Shown: positions 1-8,312, numbered from the stretch's first letter. The stretch: DNA of 64,000 nt from an uncultured Bacteroidales bacterium (GCA_903877385.1 CAIRDP010000051.1:20108-84107); one strand, 5' to 3'. The notes: generated by a model not told the origin, from the letters alone. Numbers and translations are program-made.

Positions 1-411
1 TTCCACCTTATCCCCTATTTTAAGATCGGGATTGTAACGGAATTCATTGGCCATAAGCACTCCATCGGATTTAAAGCCGATATTGACGACGATTTCACGG
101 TTGGTCATCGTGACCACTGTGCCTTCGATAAGTTCATGGTCCTGGATTGCTTTCAGGGTCTGGTCGTAAACATCTTCCAGCCTTTTGCGTTCATCCGATG
201 AATACAGTTCATGCTTTTTCCCGATGGAGTCCCAGTCGAATTCTGCAGGAGGTTCCGAGGGGGCTGCTTTCTTTTTAATTTCTTTTTTTACCGGTTCTTC
301 TGCTGCAACTTCAGGGATGATTTCAGCCTGGGGTGTAACTTCAGCGCCGGTGTTTTCTGGTTCAACATTTACATTCTGCTCCATGTTGACATTGGTTTCT
401 TCAGGAGTCAT
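1..411 (-). CDS. rpsA: 30S ribosomal protein S1, N-terminal part (runs off window)
   Basis: Ribosomal protein S1 binds mRNA on the 30S subunit and helps start translation. Reading back from the ATG at 409-411 gives 137 codons open to the window edge. The first about 90 residues are an acidic/Lys-Pro-rich extension, followed by the first S1 RNA-binding fold with the motif LIEGTVV and then REIVVNIGFKSDG, which is typical of S1 repeat 1 in Bacteroidota. The remaining S1 repeats lie outside the window. The gene has its own promoter (530-561) and a leader of about 110 bases with a hairpin just before the start. The family assignment is secure. Confidence 0.93.
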   Translation of the reverse strand, partial: MTPEETNVNMEQNVNVEPENTGAEVTPQAEIIPEVAAEEPVKKEIKKKAAPSEPPAEFDWDSIGKKHELYSSDERKRLEDVYDQTLKAIQDHELIEGTVVTMTNREIVVNIGFKSDGVLMANEFRYNPDLKIGDKVE

Positions 412-432
412 TTAATAAAATTTGCTAATTGG

Positions 433-448
433 AGGCGCAATAGCGCCT
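433..448 (-). promoter_or_regulatory. Hairpin in the rpsA leader
   Basis: The arms AGGCGC and GCGCCT with a four-base loop form a perfect stem whose base lies 21 bases upstream of the rpsA ATG. It sits inside the leader predicted from the promoter at 530-561. S1 autoregulation through its own leader is known in enterobacteria, so a control role is possible here but is inference only. Confidence 0.45.
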
Positions 449-529
449 GCCGGGTTTAACATAAAATTTATTTTCCGGGGATTTAAGATAAAGAACAAAC
501 GACCATTACACCCCGGATAAAATGGGGTG

Positions 530-561
530 CAAAGGTAGCAAGAAATATTTTAACTACCAAA
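530..561 (-). promoter_or_regulatory. Bacteroidota promoter of rpsA
   Basis: On the minus strand TTTG (558-561) is followed after 20 bases by TACCTTTG (530-537). This is a full match to the Bacteroidota primary-sigma consensus TTTG-N19-21-TAnnTTTG. Transcription would start near 523 and read into rpsA. Confidence 0.8.
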
Positions 562-574
562 GGTTTAGCCTCAC

Positions 575-1591
575 TTATTCTATGGGAAACCCGAGGGCAT
601 CATCAAACTGCAAGGGTATGACCATCTTGCCTGCTTTATCGATAAAACCCCATAAAGACCCCGATTTCACCGCAGCAAGGCCATGATAAAATGAATCAGC
701 TTCATCGTACTGAGGTGATACAACCATGGCTCCGCTCTTGTCGACAAATCCCCATAATTTCCCTTTTTTCACGGCTGCCAGGCCTTCCGAGAAGTCTTTG
801 CACTCGTCGAAACCAAACTGGATGACCAGCTTGCCGGTATTATCATAAAAACCCCATAAACCTTTTTTGCGGGCACTGCCCATACCCTGGGAAAGAGACC
901 TGGCATGGTCCAGATTATCCGAAACAATAACCTTGCCCTGTTTATCGGCAAACCCCCATCCGTTCTTACCCTTGAACGGGAAAGCTCCGTCTTTCATATC
1001 CCTGACGTTTTCAAAATCGGTCTTCAAAGCCCAGTTCCCCGAAAGATCAAGAAAACCATAAACTTTATCAATTTTAACCCTGCCAACTCCATCTGAAAAA
1101 GTTTCAGCATGTTCGTATTTGCCTTCAATAACAAATTTTCCTGAGACGTCGATATATCCCCATAATTTTCCCTGCCTTGCCGCCGCCCTCCCGTTGCTGA
1201 AATCCATGCAATTGTCAAAATGCGCTGCAAATGCCGGTTTGCCTGATTTATCGAGATACATCCATTTACCGTATTTATTATCCTTCGTAATTACCCTGCA
1301 AAAACCTTCACTGTAACCTTCGGCACGCTTATACTGAGGGGTGACAAACCAATTGCCTTTTCCGTCGATATACCCCCATAATTTATCCTGGGCTGCAGGG
1401 GCAAGGCCCTGTGAGAAACTCGAAGCAAAAGTAAACTGGGGACTGATTACCCATTCGCCGTTAATGCCAATGTACCCCCAGAGATTGCCTTTCTTAACAG
1501 CCGCAGCTATCACCTGTGAATAAACGGGTAAATTTGCAGTACTTAAAACGAGTAAAAACAGGACGGTAAGTCTCTTCAGTGCTTTTTTCAT
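575..1591 (-). CDS. Exported WG-repeat protein
   Basis: The product is 338 residues with an N-terminal signal peptide (Lys-rich start, then a hydrophobic stretch ending near VYSQ at residues 22-26). The rest is a chain of about nine WG repeats of roughly 33-35 residues, each opening with a (L/W)WG(Y/F)(I/V)D-type motif and ending in F(S/D)xG(L/R/M)A. WG repeats are thought to fold as beta-propeller-like or solenoid binding modules; no enzyme residues are visible. The gene stands alone between rpsA and the divergent ychF-like gene. A TAAATTTG element at 1605-1612 on the minus strand could be its -7 box, giving a very short leader. The ligand is unknown. Confidence 0.85.
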   Translation of the reverse strand: MKKALKRLTVLFLLVLSTANLPVYSQVIAAAVKKGNLWGYIGINGEWVISPQFTFASSFSQGLAPAAQDKLWGYIDGKGNWFVTPQYKRAEGYSEGFCRVITKDNKYGKWMYLDKSGKPAFAAHFDNCMDFSNGRAAARQGKLWGYIDVSGKFVIEGKYEHAETFSDGVGRVKIDKVYGFLDLSGNWALKTDFENVRDMKDGAFPFKGKNGWGFADKQGKVIVSDNLDHARSLSQGMGSARKKGLWGFYDNTGKLVIQFGFDECKDFSEGLAAVKKGKLWGFVDKSGAMVVSPQYDEADSFYHGLAAVKSGSLWGFIDKAGKMVIPLQFDDALGFPIE

Positions 1592-1630
1592 ATTGTTTTT
1601 TTTTCAAATTTAAATAAATCCCGGATACAA

Positions 1631-1662
1631 TTTGAATGTTCCTCGGGGATAATGTAATTTCG
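1631..1662 (+). promoter_or_regulatory. Probable promoter of the ychF-like gene
   Basis: TTTG (1631-1634) is followed after 20 bases by TAATTTCG (1655-1662), one base off the TAnnTTTG consensus. The predicted start of transcription lies about 80 bases before the ATG at 1751. Confidence 0.5.
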
Positions 1663-1750
1663 CAAACCGTTTCAGGTTAATCCCCAATTCAGCCTGTTTG
1701 TTTCTGAAACTGGGAAAAGCTCCATCAAGCAGCACTAAAACTCAAAGTCT

Positions 1751-2842
1751 ATGCCTTTAAAATGTGGAATCATCGGTCTTTCAGGATCAGGAAAAACCAG
1801 CCTGTTCAATTGCATATCTTCAAACCGGGCCGAAACCCATCAGGCTGCATTCACAGCCACAAAGTCGAACCTGGGCACAATGAATGTACCCGATCCGAGG
1901 CTTTATGAGATCGACAAATTAATCCATGCGGCAAAAATAGTTCCGACTACCATCGAGATGGTCGACATCCCCGGGCTTTCCAAGGGAGGCAGCCATACCG
2001 ATGGCAATAAGTTCCTGGCCGATATCCGCAATGTTGATGCCCTGATTCATGTCATCCGTTGTTTCGACGATCCAAACCTGCCTCATATTGAAGGTTCCAT
2101 AGACCCCGTGAGGGATAAGGAAATTGTTGACCTTGAATTGCAGGTACGCGACCTGGAACTTGTTGACAGGAAGATACAGAGGACCGATAAAATCGCCAAA
2201 GGCGGGGATAAGGATGCGAAAAAATGTGTCGAGGTCCTTCAGGTCTACAAGAACCACCTGGAATCGTTCCAGAGTGCAAGAACAGCAGATGTTTACGAGG
2301 AAGACAAAAAACACATAAGCGATATTGCCCTGCTTACCGATAAACCTGTTTTATATGTTCTGAATGTGGATGACAACGCGGCGGTTAACGGAAATGCATA
2401 CTCGGCAAGGTTTATCCAGGCCATACAGTCTGAAAATGCCGAGGTCATTATCGTGGCCGGCAAACTGGAATCGGAGATTGCAGAACTTGAACAGGAGGAA
2501 GACAGGAAAATTTTCCTGTCCGATGCCGGGCTTGACGAGCCGGGCGTAAACCGGCTTGTGAGGGCCGCCTTCCACCTGCTTGATCTTCAGAATTTTTTTA
2601 CGGCAGGACCTAAAGAAGTCAGGGCCTGGACCATTCGCAAAGGGATGACTGCCCCCCAGGCTGCCGGGGTCATCCACAGCGATCTTGAACGTGGGTTTAT
2701 CCGTGCCGAAGTCATGAAGTATGCCGATTTTATAGCTTTAGGCTCGGAACATGCCTGCAGGGATAAAGGGAAACTGTTTATTGAAGGGAAAAACTATGTT
2801 GTGGATGACGGGGATATCCTGCACATCCGCTTTAATGTTTAA
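1751..2842 (+). CDS. YchF/Obg-like ATPase, divergent in its nucleotide-binding loops
   Basis: This 363-residue protein matches the YchF (OLA1) family over its full length. YchF proteins are ribosome-associated P-loop ATPases linked to stress responses. It has a G domain, a coiled alpha-helical arm (about residues 125-200) and a C-terminal TGS domain (about 281-363, with VRAWTIRKG, AAGVIH and GFIRAEV). The P-loop reads GLSGSGKTS (residues 9-17), whereas canonical YchF has GLPNVGKST. The switch II region reads DIPGLSKGGSHTDGNKF and is shorter than the usual DIAGLVKGASKGEGLGNKF; the G4 position is NVDD. It is therefore better called a YchF paralogue than ychF itself. Nucleotide preference cannot be read from sequence. 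Confidence 0.85.
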   Translation: MPLKCGIIGLSGSGKTSLFNCISSNRAETHQAAFTATKSNLGTMNVPDPRLYEIDKLIHAAKIVPTTIEMVDIPGLSKGGSHTDGNKFLADIRNVDALIHVIRCFDDPNLPHIEGSIDPVRDKEIVDLELQVRDLELVDRKIQRTDKIAKGGDKDAKKCVEVLQVYKNHLESFQSARTADVYEEDKKHISDIALLTDKPVLYVLNVDDNAAVNGNAYSARFIQAIQSENAEVIIVAGKLESEIAELEQEEDRKIFLSDAGLDEPGVNRLVRAAFHLLDLQNFFTAGPKEVRAWTIRKGMTAPQAAGVIHSDLERGFIRAEVMKYADFIALGSEHACRDKGKLFIEGKNYVVDDGDILHIRFNV

Positions 2843-2920
2843 TCTTCCCCGGTAAATTCAAAGCCCCCGGGGCTGGAACCCGGGCCCCTACTCTGCCTGG
2901 GGTTAATAAAGATCTATTGT

Positions 2921-3685
2921 TTAAACAAAGCGGGCGAAAGCCTTAAGTTTTTCGAGAAAATCTGCCTTCTTCCTTACCGAAACCTCTACTTCGGAATTAT
3001 CCTCCATGATAACCGAGCCTCCTTTACCTTTCATATACCTTTTTACATATACCAGGTTGATGAGGTGTTTGCTGTGTATACGCGAAAACGGCAGGTCTTC
3101 GAGGATCTTTTCATAATTGTTCATGGATTTTGAGGCGACAAACTTCTGGCCGTTCGCAAGGTAAAAGGTAGTATAAACGTCGTCGGCCTCAAGCCTTATA
3201 ACATCCCCGAGCTTGACAATATTCAAGCCGTCGGATGAAGGGATGATAATCTTTTCCTGGGCTCCCTTAAGACTTTCTTTAAGGACAGAGATCCTGTCAT
3301 CGATATCCTCGTCCTTGTCTTTGGAATCCCGGTACCTGTCGAAGGCAGTCTTAAGCCCGTCAAACGTGGCAGGTTTTACAATGTAATGCAAGGCCGAAAA
3401 TTCAAAGGCTCTTACCGCGTATTTGTCGAATGCGGTAACAAAAATGACCTGGAACTTACGGAATGTCACTCCTTCCATCACATCAAACCCTTCACCGTCG
3501 GGGAGGTTTACATCCAGGAACACCATTTCGGGCTTTGTCTCATCGATCAGTGAGATTGCGTCTTTAACCGTCATGGCGGTCCCGATGATCAGAACCCCGG
3601 GGAAATATTTCACAAGAAGCGACTGCAGGGTCAGCAAGCTGGTTTTATCATCATCAACGAGGACTGTCCTAATAGCATCTTCCAT
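2921..3685 (-). CDS. LytTR-family response regulator
   Basis: The 254-residue product has an N-terminal receiver domain (about residues 5-120) with the acidic cluster DDD at 11-13, phospho-acceptor Asp58 in FLDVNLPDG and the conserved Lys in HYIVKP. A LytTR DNA-binding domain occupies about residues 148-254 (IRLEADDVYTTFYLANG, FSRIHSKHLIN). Such proteins usually act with a 5TM/7TM-type sensor kinase, but no kinase gene is next to it, so its partner must be elsewhere. It converges with the ychF-like gene across a GC-rich 78-base gap and is divergent from hydE. Confidence 0.92.
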   Translation of the reverse strand: MEDAIRTVLVDDDKTSLLTLQSLLVKYFPGVLIIGTAMTVKDAISLIDETKPEMVFLDVNLPDGEGFDVMEGVTFRKFQVIFVTAFDKYAVRAFEFSALHYIVKPATFDGLKTAFDRYRDSKDKDEDIDDRISVLKESLKGAQEKIIIPSSDGLNIVKLGDVIRLEADDVYTTFYLANGQKFVASKSMNNYEKILEDLPFSRIHSKHLINLVYVKRYMKGKGGSVIMEDNSEVEVSVRKKADFLEKLKAFARFV

Positions 3686-3727
3686 AAAAGGCGGTTTTTC
3701 AGATGATTATAATGCAAATAAAAACGG

Positions 3728-3735
3728 TACCTTTG
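3728..3735 (+). promoter_or_regulatory. -7 promoter element of hydE
   Basis: TACCTTTG fits TAnnTTTG exactly and lies 36 bases before the hydE ATG. No good TTTG is present at the expected upstream distance, so this is a half-match. Confidence 0.5.
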
Positions 3736-3770
3736 CATCAGCAAGCTAATATACTAATATTTACATAACA

Positions 3771-4868
3771 ATGAATCCGAGTGTTGAAAATATTTTACAA
3801 AAAGAATATATAGACAAGGAAGATATACAATTCCTGCTTTCGCTTGAGAACGCAGATTCGGAGCGGCTCTTTCACCATGCCCATGAGGTTAAAACGGCAC
3901 AGGTCGGAAACAAGGTTTTTTTCAGGGGGCTCATCGAATATTCAAACATCTGTACAAAAAACTGTTATTACTGCGGCATACGAATGGACAACGGCCGTTA
4001 CCAGAGATATACCCTGAGCGACGACGAAGTCATGGAGGCTGCCCGGTACGCGTATGAGCACAATTTCGCCTCCATAGTGATACAATCGGGGGAACAAAGC
4101 AGCAAATCATTCACTTCGGCTATCGGGAACCTGCTCAGGAAGATCCATGCCGAGACCGGAGGCAAACTGCACATCACCTTGTCGCTGGGTGAACAAACCG
4201 AAGAAACGTATAAACGCTGGTACGAGGCAGGGGCCCACCGCTACCTGTTACGAATAGAAGTTTCAAACCCATCCCTGTATCTTAAACTTCATCCCGGCGA
4301 CAACCGGCACACTCATAAAGCCAGGCTTGAAGCCCTTTCCTTATTAAGAAAAACGGGCTACCAGGTAGGCACGGGGGTGATGATAGGACTGCCGTTCCAG
4401 ACCACCGCCGACCTTGCCGATGACCTTTGCTTTTTCAGGGATCTCGATATCGACATGGTGGGGATGGGACCTTACATCGAACACGAGGATACGCCTTTAT
4501 GGGAATACCGCAACCTCCTCCCTTCAGTTGCCGGCCGGGTCGATCTTTCAATTAAGATGGTGGCCATCTTAAGGATCATCATGCCCGACATCAATATAGC
4601 GGCTACAACGGCTATGCAAACCCTTGACCCAAAGGGAAGGGAAAAAGCTATCTTTGCCGGAGCCAATGTGATCATGCCGAATCTCACCCCTGTACAATAC
4701 AGGGATAATTACCTGCTCTACCAGAATAAGCCGAATGTGAAAGACCAGCCTGATGAAACCCGGAAATCCCTTGAAAAAAACATCCGGGCTGCAGGAGATG
4801 AGATAGGATACGGAGAATGGGGCGACAGCCGGCACTTTGGGAAAAGAATAACGAATGACGAATTTTAA
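3771..4868 (+). CDS. hydE: [FeFe]-hydrogenase maturation radical SAM protein HydE
   Basis: HydE is one of three maturases (HydE, HydF, HydG) that build the H-cluster of [FeFe]-hydrogenases in the cytoplasm. The 365-residue product carries the radical SAM cluster motif C61-x3-C65-x2-C68 (CTKNCYYC) followed by the HydE-type GIRxDN, then SGEQ, ITLSLGEQ, RYLLRIE and GxMIGLPFQT. The C-terminal part has AATTAMQTLDPKGRE and ANVIMPNLTP, as in HydE. The optional second-cluster cysteines seen near the C-terminus of some HydE proteins are absent. hydF, hydG and hydrogenase genes are not in the window. A tandem repeat begins two bases after the stop codon. Confidence 0.92.
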   Translation: MNPSVENILQKEYIDKEDIQFLLSLENADSERLFHHAHEVKTAQVGNKVFFRGLIEYSNICTKNCYYCGIRMDNGRYQRYTLSDDEVMEAARYAYEHNFASIVIQSGEQSSKSFTSAIGNLLRKIHAETGGKLHITLSLGEQTEETYKRWYEAGAHRYLLRIEVSNPSLYLKLHPGDNRHTHKARLEALSLLRKTGYQVGTGVMIGLPFQTTADLADDLCFFRDLDIDMVGMGPYIEHEDTPLWEYRNLLPSVAGRVDLSIKMVAILRIIMPDINIAATTAMQTLDPKGREKAIFAGANVIMPNLTPVQYRDNYLLYQNKPNVKDQPDETRKSLEKNIRAAGDEIGYGEWGDSRHFGKRITNDEF

Positions 4869-4870
4869 TT

Positions 4871-4937
4871 GCTCTGGGTTCTGGGCTCTGGGTTCTGGGT
4901 TCTGGGCTCTGGGTTCTGGGTTCAGGGCTCTGGGCTC
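4871..4937 (+). repeat. G-rich heptamer tandem repeat
   Basis: Nine complete copies plus four bases of the 7-mer G(C/T)TCTGG fill most of the hydE-rlmD gap. Units at 4871, 4878, 4885, 4892, 4899, 4906, 4913, 4920 and 4927 differ from each other by at most two bases. GGG runs recur every seven bases on the plus strand, so the transcript could fold into a quadruplex. A related heptamer array lies at 32196-32279. Confidence 0.9.
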
Positions 4938-4961
4938 ATCACTAATCACTAATCAGTTCTT

Positions 4962-6359
4962 ATGAATAATATCCTGGAGAAGATTGAAATCATTGACGCC
5001 GGTTCAGAAGGCAATGCCGTAGCCCGGCAAGGCGACATGGTTATTTTTGTGCCCTACGGAGTTCCCGGCGATGTTGTCGACATACATATCTTTAAATCAA
5101 AACGTTCGTACGCCGAAGGAAGGATAGTAAAGTTTCACTCTTACTCGGAGAACCGCAACGAACCTTTCTGTTCCCATTTCGGTGTTTGCGGGGGTTGCAA
5201 ATGGCAGCATATGAACTATAAAACCCAGCTCCATTTCAAGCAAAAACAGGTCGGGGACAGCTTTAAACGGATAGCAAAGCTTGAAAACCCGCTCATCCGC
5301 GATATTCTTGGTTCGGAGCAAATACAGGGCTACCGTAACAAACTGGAGTTTACGTTTTCTTCGCGCCGCTGGTTTACCGGTCCTGATACCGGGGAGGCAT
5401 CTCCTGCCCTGGGTTTCCATATTCCCAGGCGCTGGGACAAGGTCCTTGATATTGATCATTGTTTCCTGATGTCGGAGCCCGTAAACGCAATCAGGCTCGA
5501 GGCAAGGCGTTACTCCATCGAAAAAGGTCTTAGTTACTACGATGCCAGGAATAACAGCGGCTTCATGAGGAATATGATCCTGAGAAGCACCACCGGTGGA
5601 GATCTTATGCTGATCCTGGTTTTCGGAGCCGATGAGCCCGATCGCATACTGCCCATGCTTTACCATCTGCAGTCGGCATTTCCCGCGATAACCTCAATGT
5701 TTTACGTCGTCAATGAAAAAAAGAACGACATCATCAATGACCTTGAAATGAGGTATTATTCCGGGACCCGGTTTATTACTGAAACCATGCTTCCGTTTCG
5801 AAAGAATAATAAAAAGGTAAGTTTCCGTATCGGGCCGGTTTCTTTTTTCCAGACAAACCCTGTGCAGGCCGGAAACCTTTTCCGTCTTGCCGCTGAATAC
5901 CTTTCTCCAAAAGGGCATGAGGTGGTTTATGACCTTTATACCGGAGCCGGGGCCATTGCCAATTACATTTCCCCTTATGTTTCAAAAGTCATCGGCATCG
6001 AGTCTGTTGCTTCGGCTGTAGCCGATGCCGGGATCAATTCTGAGATTAACAGCAACACCAATCTCCATTTTTTTGCAGCTGAAGCCGAAAAACTTCTAAC
6101 CCCTGAATTTATCAGCGCCAATGGTCATCCCGATGCTGTGATCACCGACCCTCCGCGAAACGGGATGCATGAAAAAGTGATCCAAACCCTGCTTTCGGTG
6201 CTGCCCCAAAAAATAATATATGTAAGCTGCAACCCGGCAACACAGGCAAGGGATATTTTCCTGCTCAAACAGCGCTACAATCTGGAGGAATGCCGGCCGG
6301 TAGACATGTTCCCGCATACCCAGCATGTCGAAAACGTTGCCCTGCTTACCTTAGCTTAA
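4962..6359 (+). CDS. rlmD: 23S rRNA (uracil-5-)-methyltransferase, RlmD/RumA family
   Basis: This 465-residue enzyme uses S-adenosylmethionine to methylate C5 of a uridine in 23S rRNA (U1939 in E. coli for RlmD). An N-terminal TRAM domain (about residues 1-60) is followed by iron-sulfur cysteines C70, C76 and C79 (CSHFGVCGGC), with the fourth probably in DIDHC. The C-terminal Rossmann domain has VVYDLYTGAGAIA for SAM, the motif DPPRNGM, and the nucleophile region YVSCNPAT. In many Bacteroidota the annotation is only 'RlmD family', and U747 or U54 specificity cannot be excluded. Its last 14 bases overlap the convergent aroK. Confidence 0.9.
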   Translation: MNNILEKIEIIDAGSEGNAVARQGDMVIFVPYGVPGDVVDIHIFKSKRSYAEGRIVKFHSYSENRNEPFCSHFGVCGGCKWQHMNYKTQLHFKQKQVGDSFKRIAKLENPLIRDILGSEQIQGYRNKLEFTFSSRRWFTGPDTGEASPALGFHIPRRWDKVLDIDHCFLMSEPVNAIRLEARRYSIEKGLSYYDARNNSGFMRNMILRSTTGGDLMLILVFGADEPDRILPMLYHLQSAFPAITSMFYVVNEKKNDIINDLEMRYYSGTRFITETMLPFRKNNKKVSFRIGPVSFFQTNPVQAGNLFRLAAEYLSPKGHEVVYDLYTGAGAIANYISPYVSKVIGIESVASAVADAGINSEINSNTNLHFFAAEAEKLLTPEFISANGHPDAVITDPPRNGMHEKVIQTLLSVLPQKIIYVSCNPATQARDIFLLKQRYNLEECRPVDMFPHTQHVENVALLTLA

Positions 6360-6873
6360 CAAGCAGATCGCCTATATCTTCGGTAAGCGGGTCAAACAGA
6401 TAGCTTGCCTGAAGGTAAAATGCTTCCCGTATCCTGAGCTGTTCCGAAATCCATGCCTCAAGCTGTTCGGGCGGCAGGTCCTTGATCAGGGGGCGTTTCT
6501 TTCGCACAGCTTTCAAACGTTTGGCCAGTTCCCCGGATGTCATCCGCAGGTAAACAGAAATACCATTACCCTTTATAAAGCTCATATTTTCGAAAAAACA
6601 GGGGGTGCCTCCGCCTGTGGAGATGACCTGGTTTTCAAGAGCTGCCGTTTCGAGCAGGAGTTCCCTTTCGATCTTCCTGAAGTTATCTTCCCCGTATTTT
6701 CCGAAAAAATCGTAAATCCTGATGTGGTAACGTTCCTCGAACACATCGTCAAGATCAGTGAACCCGGTGCCCAGAATGCCCGACAACTGCCGGCCCAGGA
6801 GGCTTTTCCCCGACCCCATGAACCCGATAAGATAGCATCTCAAGTTTGGTGGTTTTTGAGTGTAAATGTACAA
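6346..6873 (-). CDS. aroK: Shikimate kinase
   Basis: The enzyme phosphorylates shikimate with ATP in the pathway to chorismate. The 175-residue product has the P-loop GFMGSGKS (residues 18-25), the shikimate-binding DLDD and an FxxxGExxFRxxE-type motif (here KYGEDNFRKIE), STGGGTP in the substrate-binding loop, and the lid arginines in RKKRPLI. Length and motif order are normal. The gene overlaps the end of rlmD by 14 bases on the opposite strand. Chorismate made by this pathway also feeds MqnA, encoded 2 kb away. Confidence 0.95.
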   Translation of the reverse strand: MYIYTQKPPNLRCYLIGFMGSGKSLLGRQLSGILGTGFTDLDDVFEERYHIRIYDFFGKYGEDNFRKIERELLLETAALENQVISTGGGTPCFFENMSFIKGNGISVYLRMTSGELAKRLKAVRKKRPLIKDLPPEQLEAWISEQLRIREAFYLQASYLFDPLTEDIGDLLVKLR

Positions 6874-6892
6874 ATTCGACTAAAATAATTAC

Positions 6893-6900
6893 TACCTTTG
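6893..6900 (+). promoter_or_regulatory. -7 promoter element of the DUF1573-yajC-mqnA operon
   Basis: TACCTTTG matches TAnnTTTG and ends 22 bases before the ATG at 6923. The -33 region is weak. Confidence 0.5.
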
Positions 6901-6922
6901 CATTCCGTAAAAAATAAGGTTT

Positions 6923-7399
6923 ATGAAGTTGAGAGGCTTATACCTGGTACTGACTGTTCTTGCTGTTTCATTTATTGCTGCCTGCAATTCTTCAGGCCAC
7001 AAGGAGGATAAAATATCTTCCGATCTCGTGAACAACCCAAACTCTGCGAACGGGGATTCCAAATCAGGGACATTACCCGCATTCAAATTTGAAGAGATTG
7101 AACATGATTTTGGAAAGATCATCCAGGGTGAATCCGTCTCTTATGAGTTTAAATTCACAAATACCGGCAAATCGGACCTCATCATTGTTGATGTGAGCAC
7201 TTCCTGCGGCTGCACGGTTCCTTCCTTCCCAAGAACGCCTATTCGTGCGGGCGAAACCGGGGTGATCAAAGTATCGTTCAACAGTGCGGGAAAATTTGGT
7301 TTTCAGGCGAAAAACATCCTGGTTGTTGCAAATACCCAGCCAAATACAACTCTGCTGAGGATCAAGGCCCAGGTTGTTAGTGCCAACGGAGAAAAATAA
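6923..7399 (+). CDS. DUF1573 lipoprotein
   Basis: The 158-residue product has a lipoprotein signal peptide with the lipobox IAAC at residues 18-21, so it should be anchored to a membrane after export. The mature part is one DUF1573 domain, an immunoglobulin-like fold recognised by HDFGKI, the FxFTNTGKSDLII stretch and the cysteine motif SCGCT. DUF1573 proteins are very common in Bacteroidota; their role is unproven. It is the first gene of a closely spaced run leading to yajC, the ybbR-like gene, coaE and mqnA. Confidence 0.9.
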   Translation: MKLRGLYLVLTVLAVSFIAACNSSGHKEDKISSDLVNNPNSANGDSKSGTLPAFKFEEIEHDFGKIIQGESVSYEFKFTNTGKSDLIIVDVSTSCGCTVPSFPRTPIRAGETGVIKVSFNSAGKFGFQAKNILVVANTQPNTTLLRIKAQVVSANGEK

Positions 7400-7427
7400 T
7401 TAATTATAAATTAATCAAAAATCAAGT

Positions 7428-7757
7428 ATGAATATCCTTAACATCCTATTGATGACTCCCCAGGGACAGGGCGGCGCGCAGAACGGCTGGTACTCATTTT
7501 TACCTCTTCTGCTTATCATTGTAGTCTTTTACTTCTTTTTTATTCGTCCTCAGATGAAACGCAGCAAGGACCAGAAGAAGTTCAGGGAATCTCTTGACAA
7601 AGGGCAAAAAGTAGTAACCATCGGAGGGATTCACGGAAAGATCGTGGAGATCCAGGAAACTACAGTTTCCATCGAGGTCGACAATAACATTAAACTTCGT
7701 GTTGAGAAATCGGCAATTGCAATCGACACAAGCCAGACCATCGAGACGAATAAATAA
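7428..7757 (+). CDS. yajC: Preprotein translocase accessory subunit YajC
   Basis: YajC is a single-span inner-membrane protein that associates with SecDF and the SecYEG translocon. The 109-residue product has an N-terminal membrane span (about residues 22-40, [15 protein letters not shown]) followed by the family signature [10 protein letters not shown], and a cytoplasmic domain with [11 protein letters not shown]. It lies 28 bases after the DUF1573 gene and nine bases before the ybbR-like gene. Confidence 0.95.
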   Translation: MNILNILLMTPQGQGGAQNGWYSFLPLLLIIVVFYFFFIRPQMKRSKDQKKFRESLDKGQKVVTIGGIHGKIVEIQETTVSIEVDNNIKLRVEKSAIAIDTSQTIETNK

Positions 7758-7766
7758 TCTGTTTAA

Positions 7767-8312
7767 TTGAAAAGCGGGTTTATTGACCTGATCGGTAAAG
7801 CCAGGAAGAACAGGGGTGAAAAGTTCAGGCACCAGCTGTATATATTTGCGGTATGCCTTGGTATTTCCGTGTTTATCTGGTCGCTGGTCAGGCTGTCGCG
7901 GGATTATTTTTACACTGTCAGCTACCGTATTCATTATGCCAACCTGCCTTCTAACCTGAGATTGACGGGTTATTCCGACAGTATCCTCACGGTCAGCATC
8001 AGGATACAGGGCTTTGATTATTTTACCGAGGAATTCATTCACTCAAGGAATCCGAAGTATACTGTCAGCCTCCGAAAGATCAAGGTCCATAATGATGACG
8101 GAAAGATCACAGGCTACCTGGCAACCGAGGAAATAGGCAAGGAAATCAAAAGCCAGATGAATTTCCAGACCGAAGTGTACATGGTTTTTCCCGATACCTT
8201 GTTTTTCGACCTGGAAAGAACAGTTCCAAAGAAGGTACAGAGGGTTTCGGCAAGGCCTGCATCTCTTGCAACGCCTGTTCGCGACAGCCTGCATTTTAAT
8301 AAAATCAAATAA
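7767..8312 (+). CDS. YbbR/CdaR-like membrane-anchored protein
   Basis: The 181-residue product has one membrane span near residues 24-42 (LYIFAVCLGISVFIWSLV) followed by an extracytoplasmic part resembling YbbR repeats (YRIHYANLPSNLRL, LTVSIRIQG). YbbR-domain proteins include CdaR, a regulator of c-di-AMP cyclase in Firmicutes; in Bacteroidota the gene between yajC and coaE is usually labelled YbbR-like with no tested role. The start used is TTG at 7767, nine bases after the yajC stop; no ATG lies before the membrane span, so TTG is the most likely start. Confidence 0.7.
   Translation: MKSGFIDLIGKARKNRGEKFRHQLYIFAVCLGISVFIWSLVRLSRDYFYTVSYRIHYANLPSNLRLTGYSDSILTVSIRIQGFDYFTEEFIHSRNPKYTVSLRKIKVHNDDGKITGYLATEEIGKEIKSQMNFQTEVYMVFPDTLFFDLERTVPKKVQRVSARPASLATPVRDSLHFNKIK

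Noticed and set aside
2843..2920. GC-rich inverted repeats between the ychF-like and LytTR genes as a bidirectional terminator
   Set aside because: Several overlapping pairings are possible and there is no T-run; too uncertain to list as a terminator.
4871..4937. The heptamer array as a CRISPR
   Set aside because: Units are seven bases with no spacers and no cas genes are in the window.
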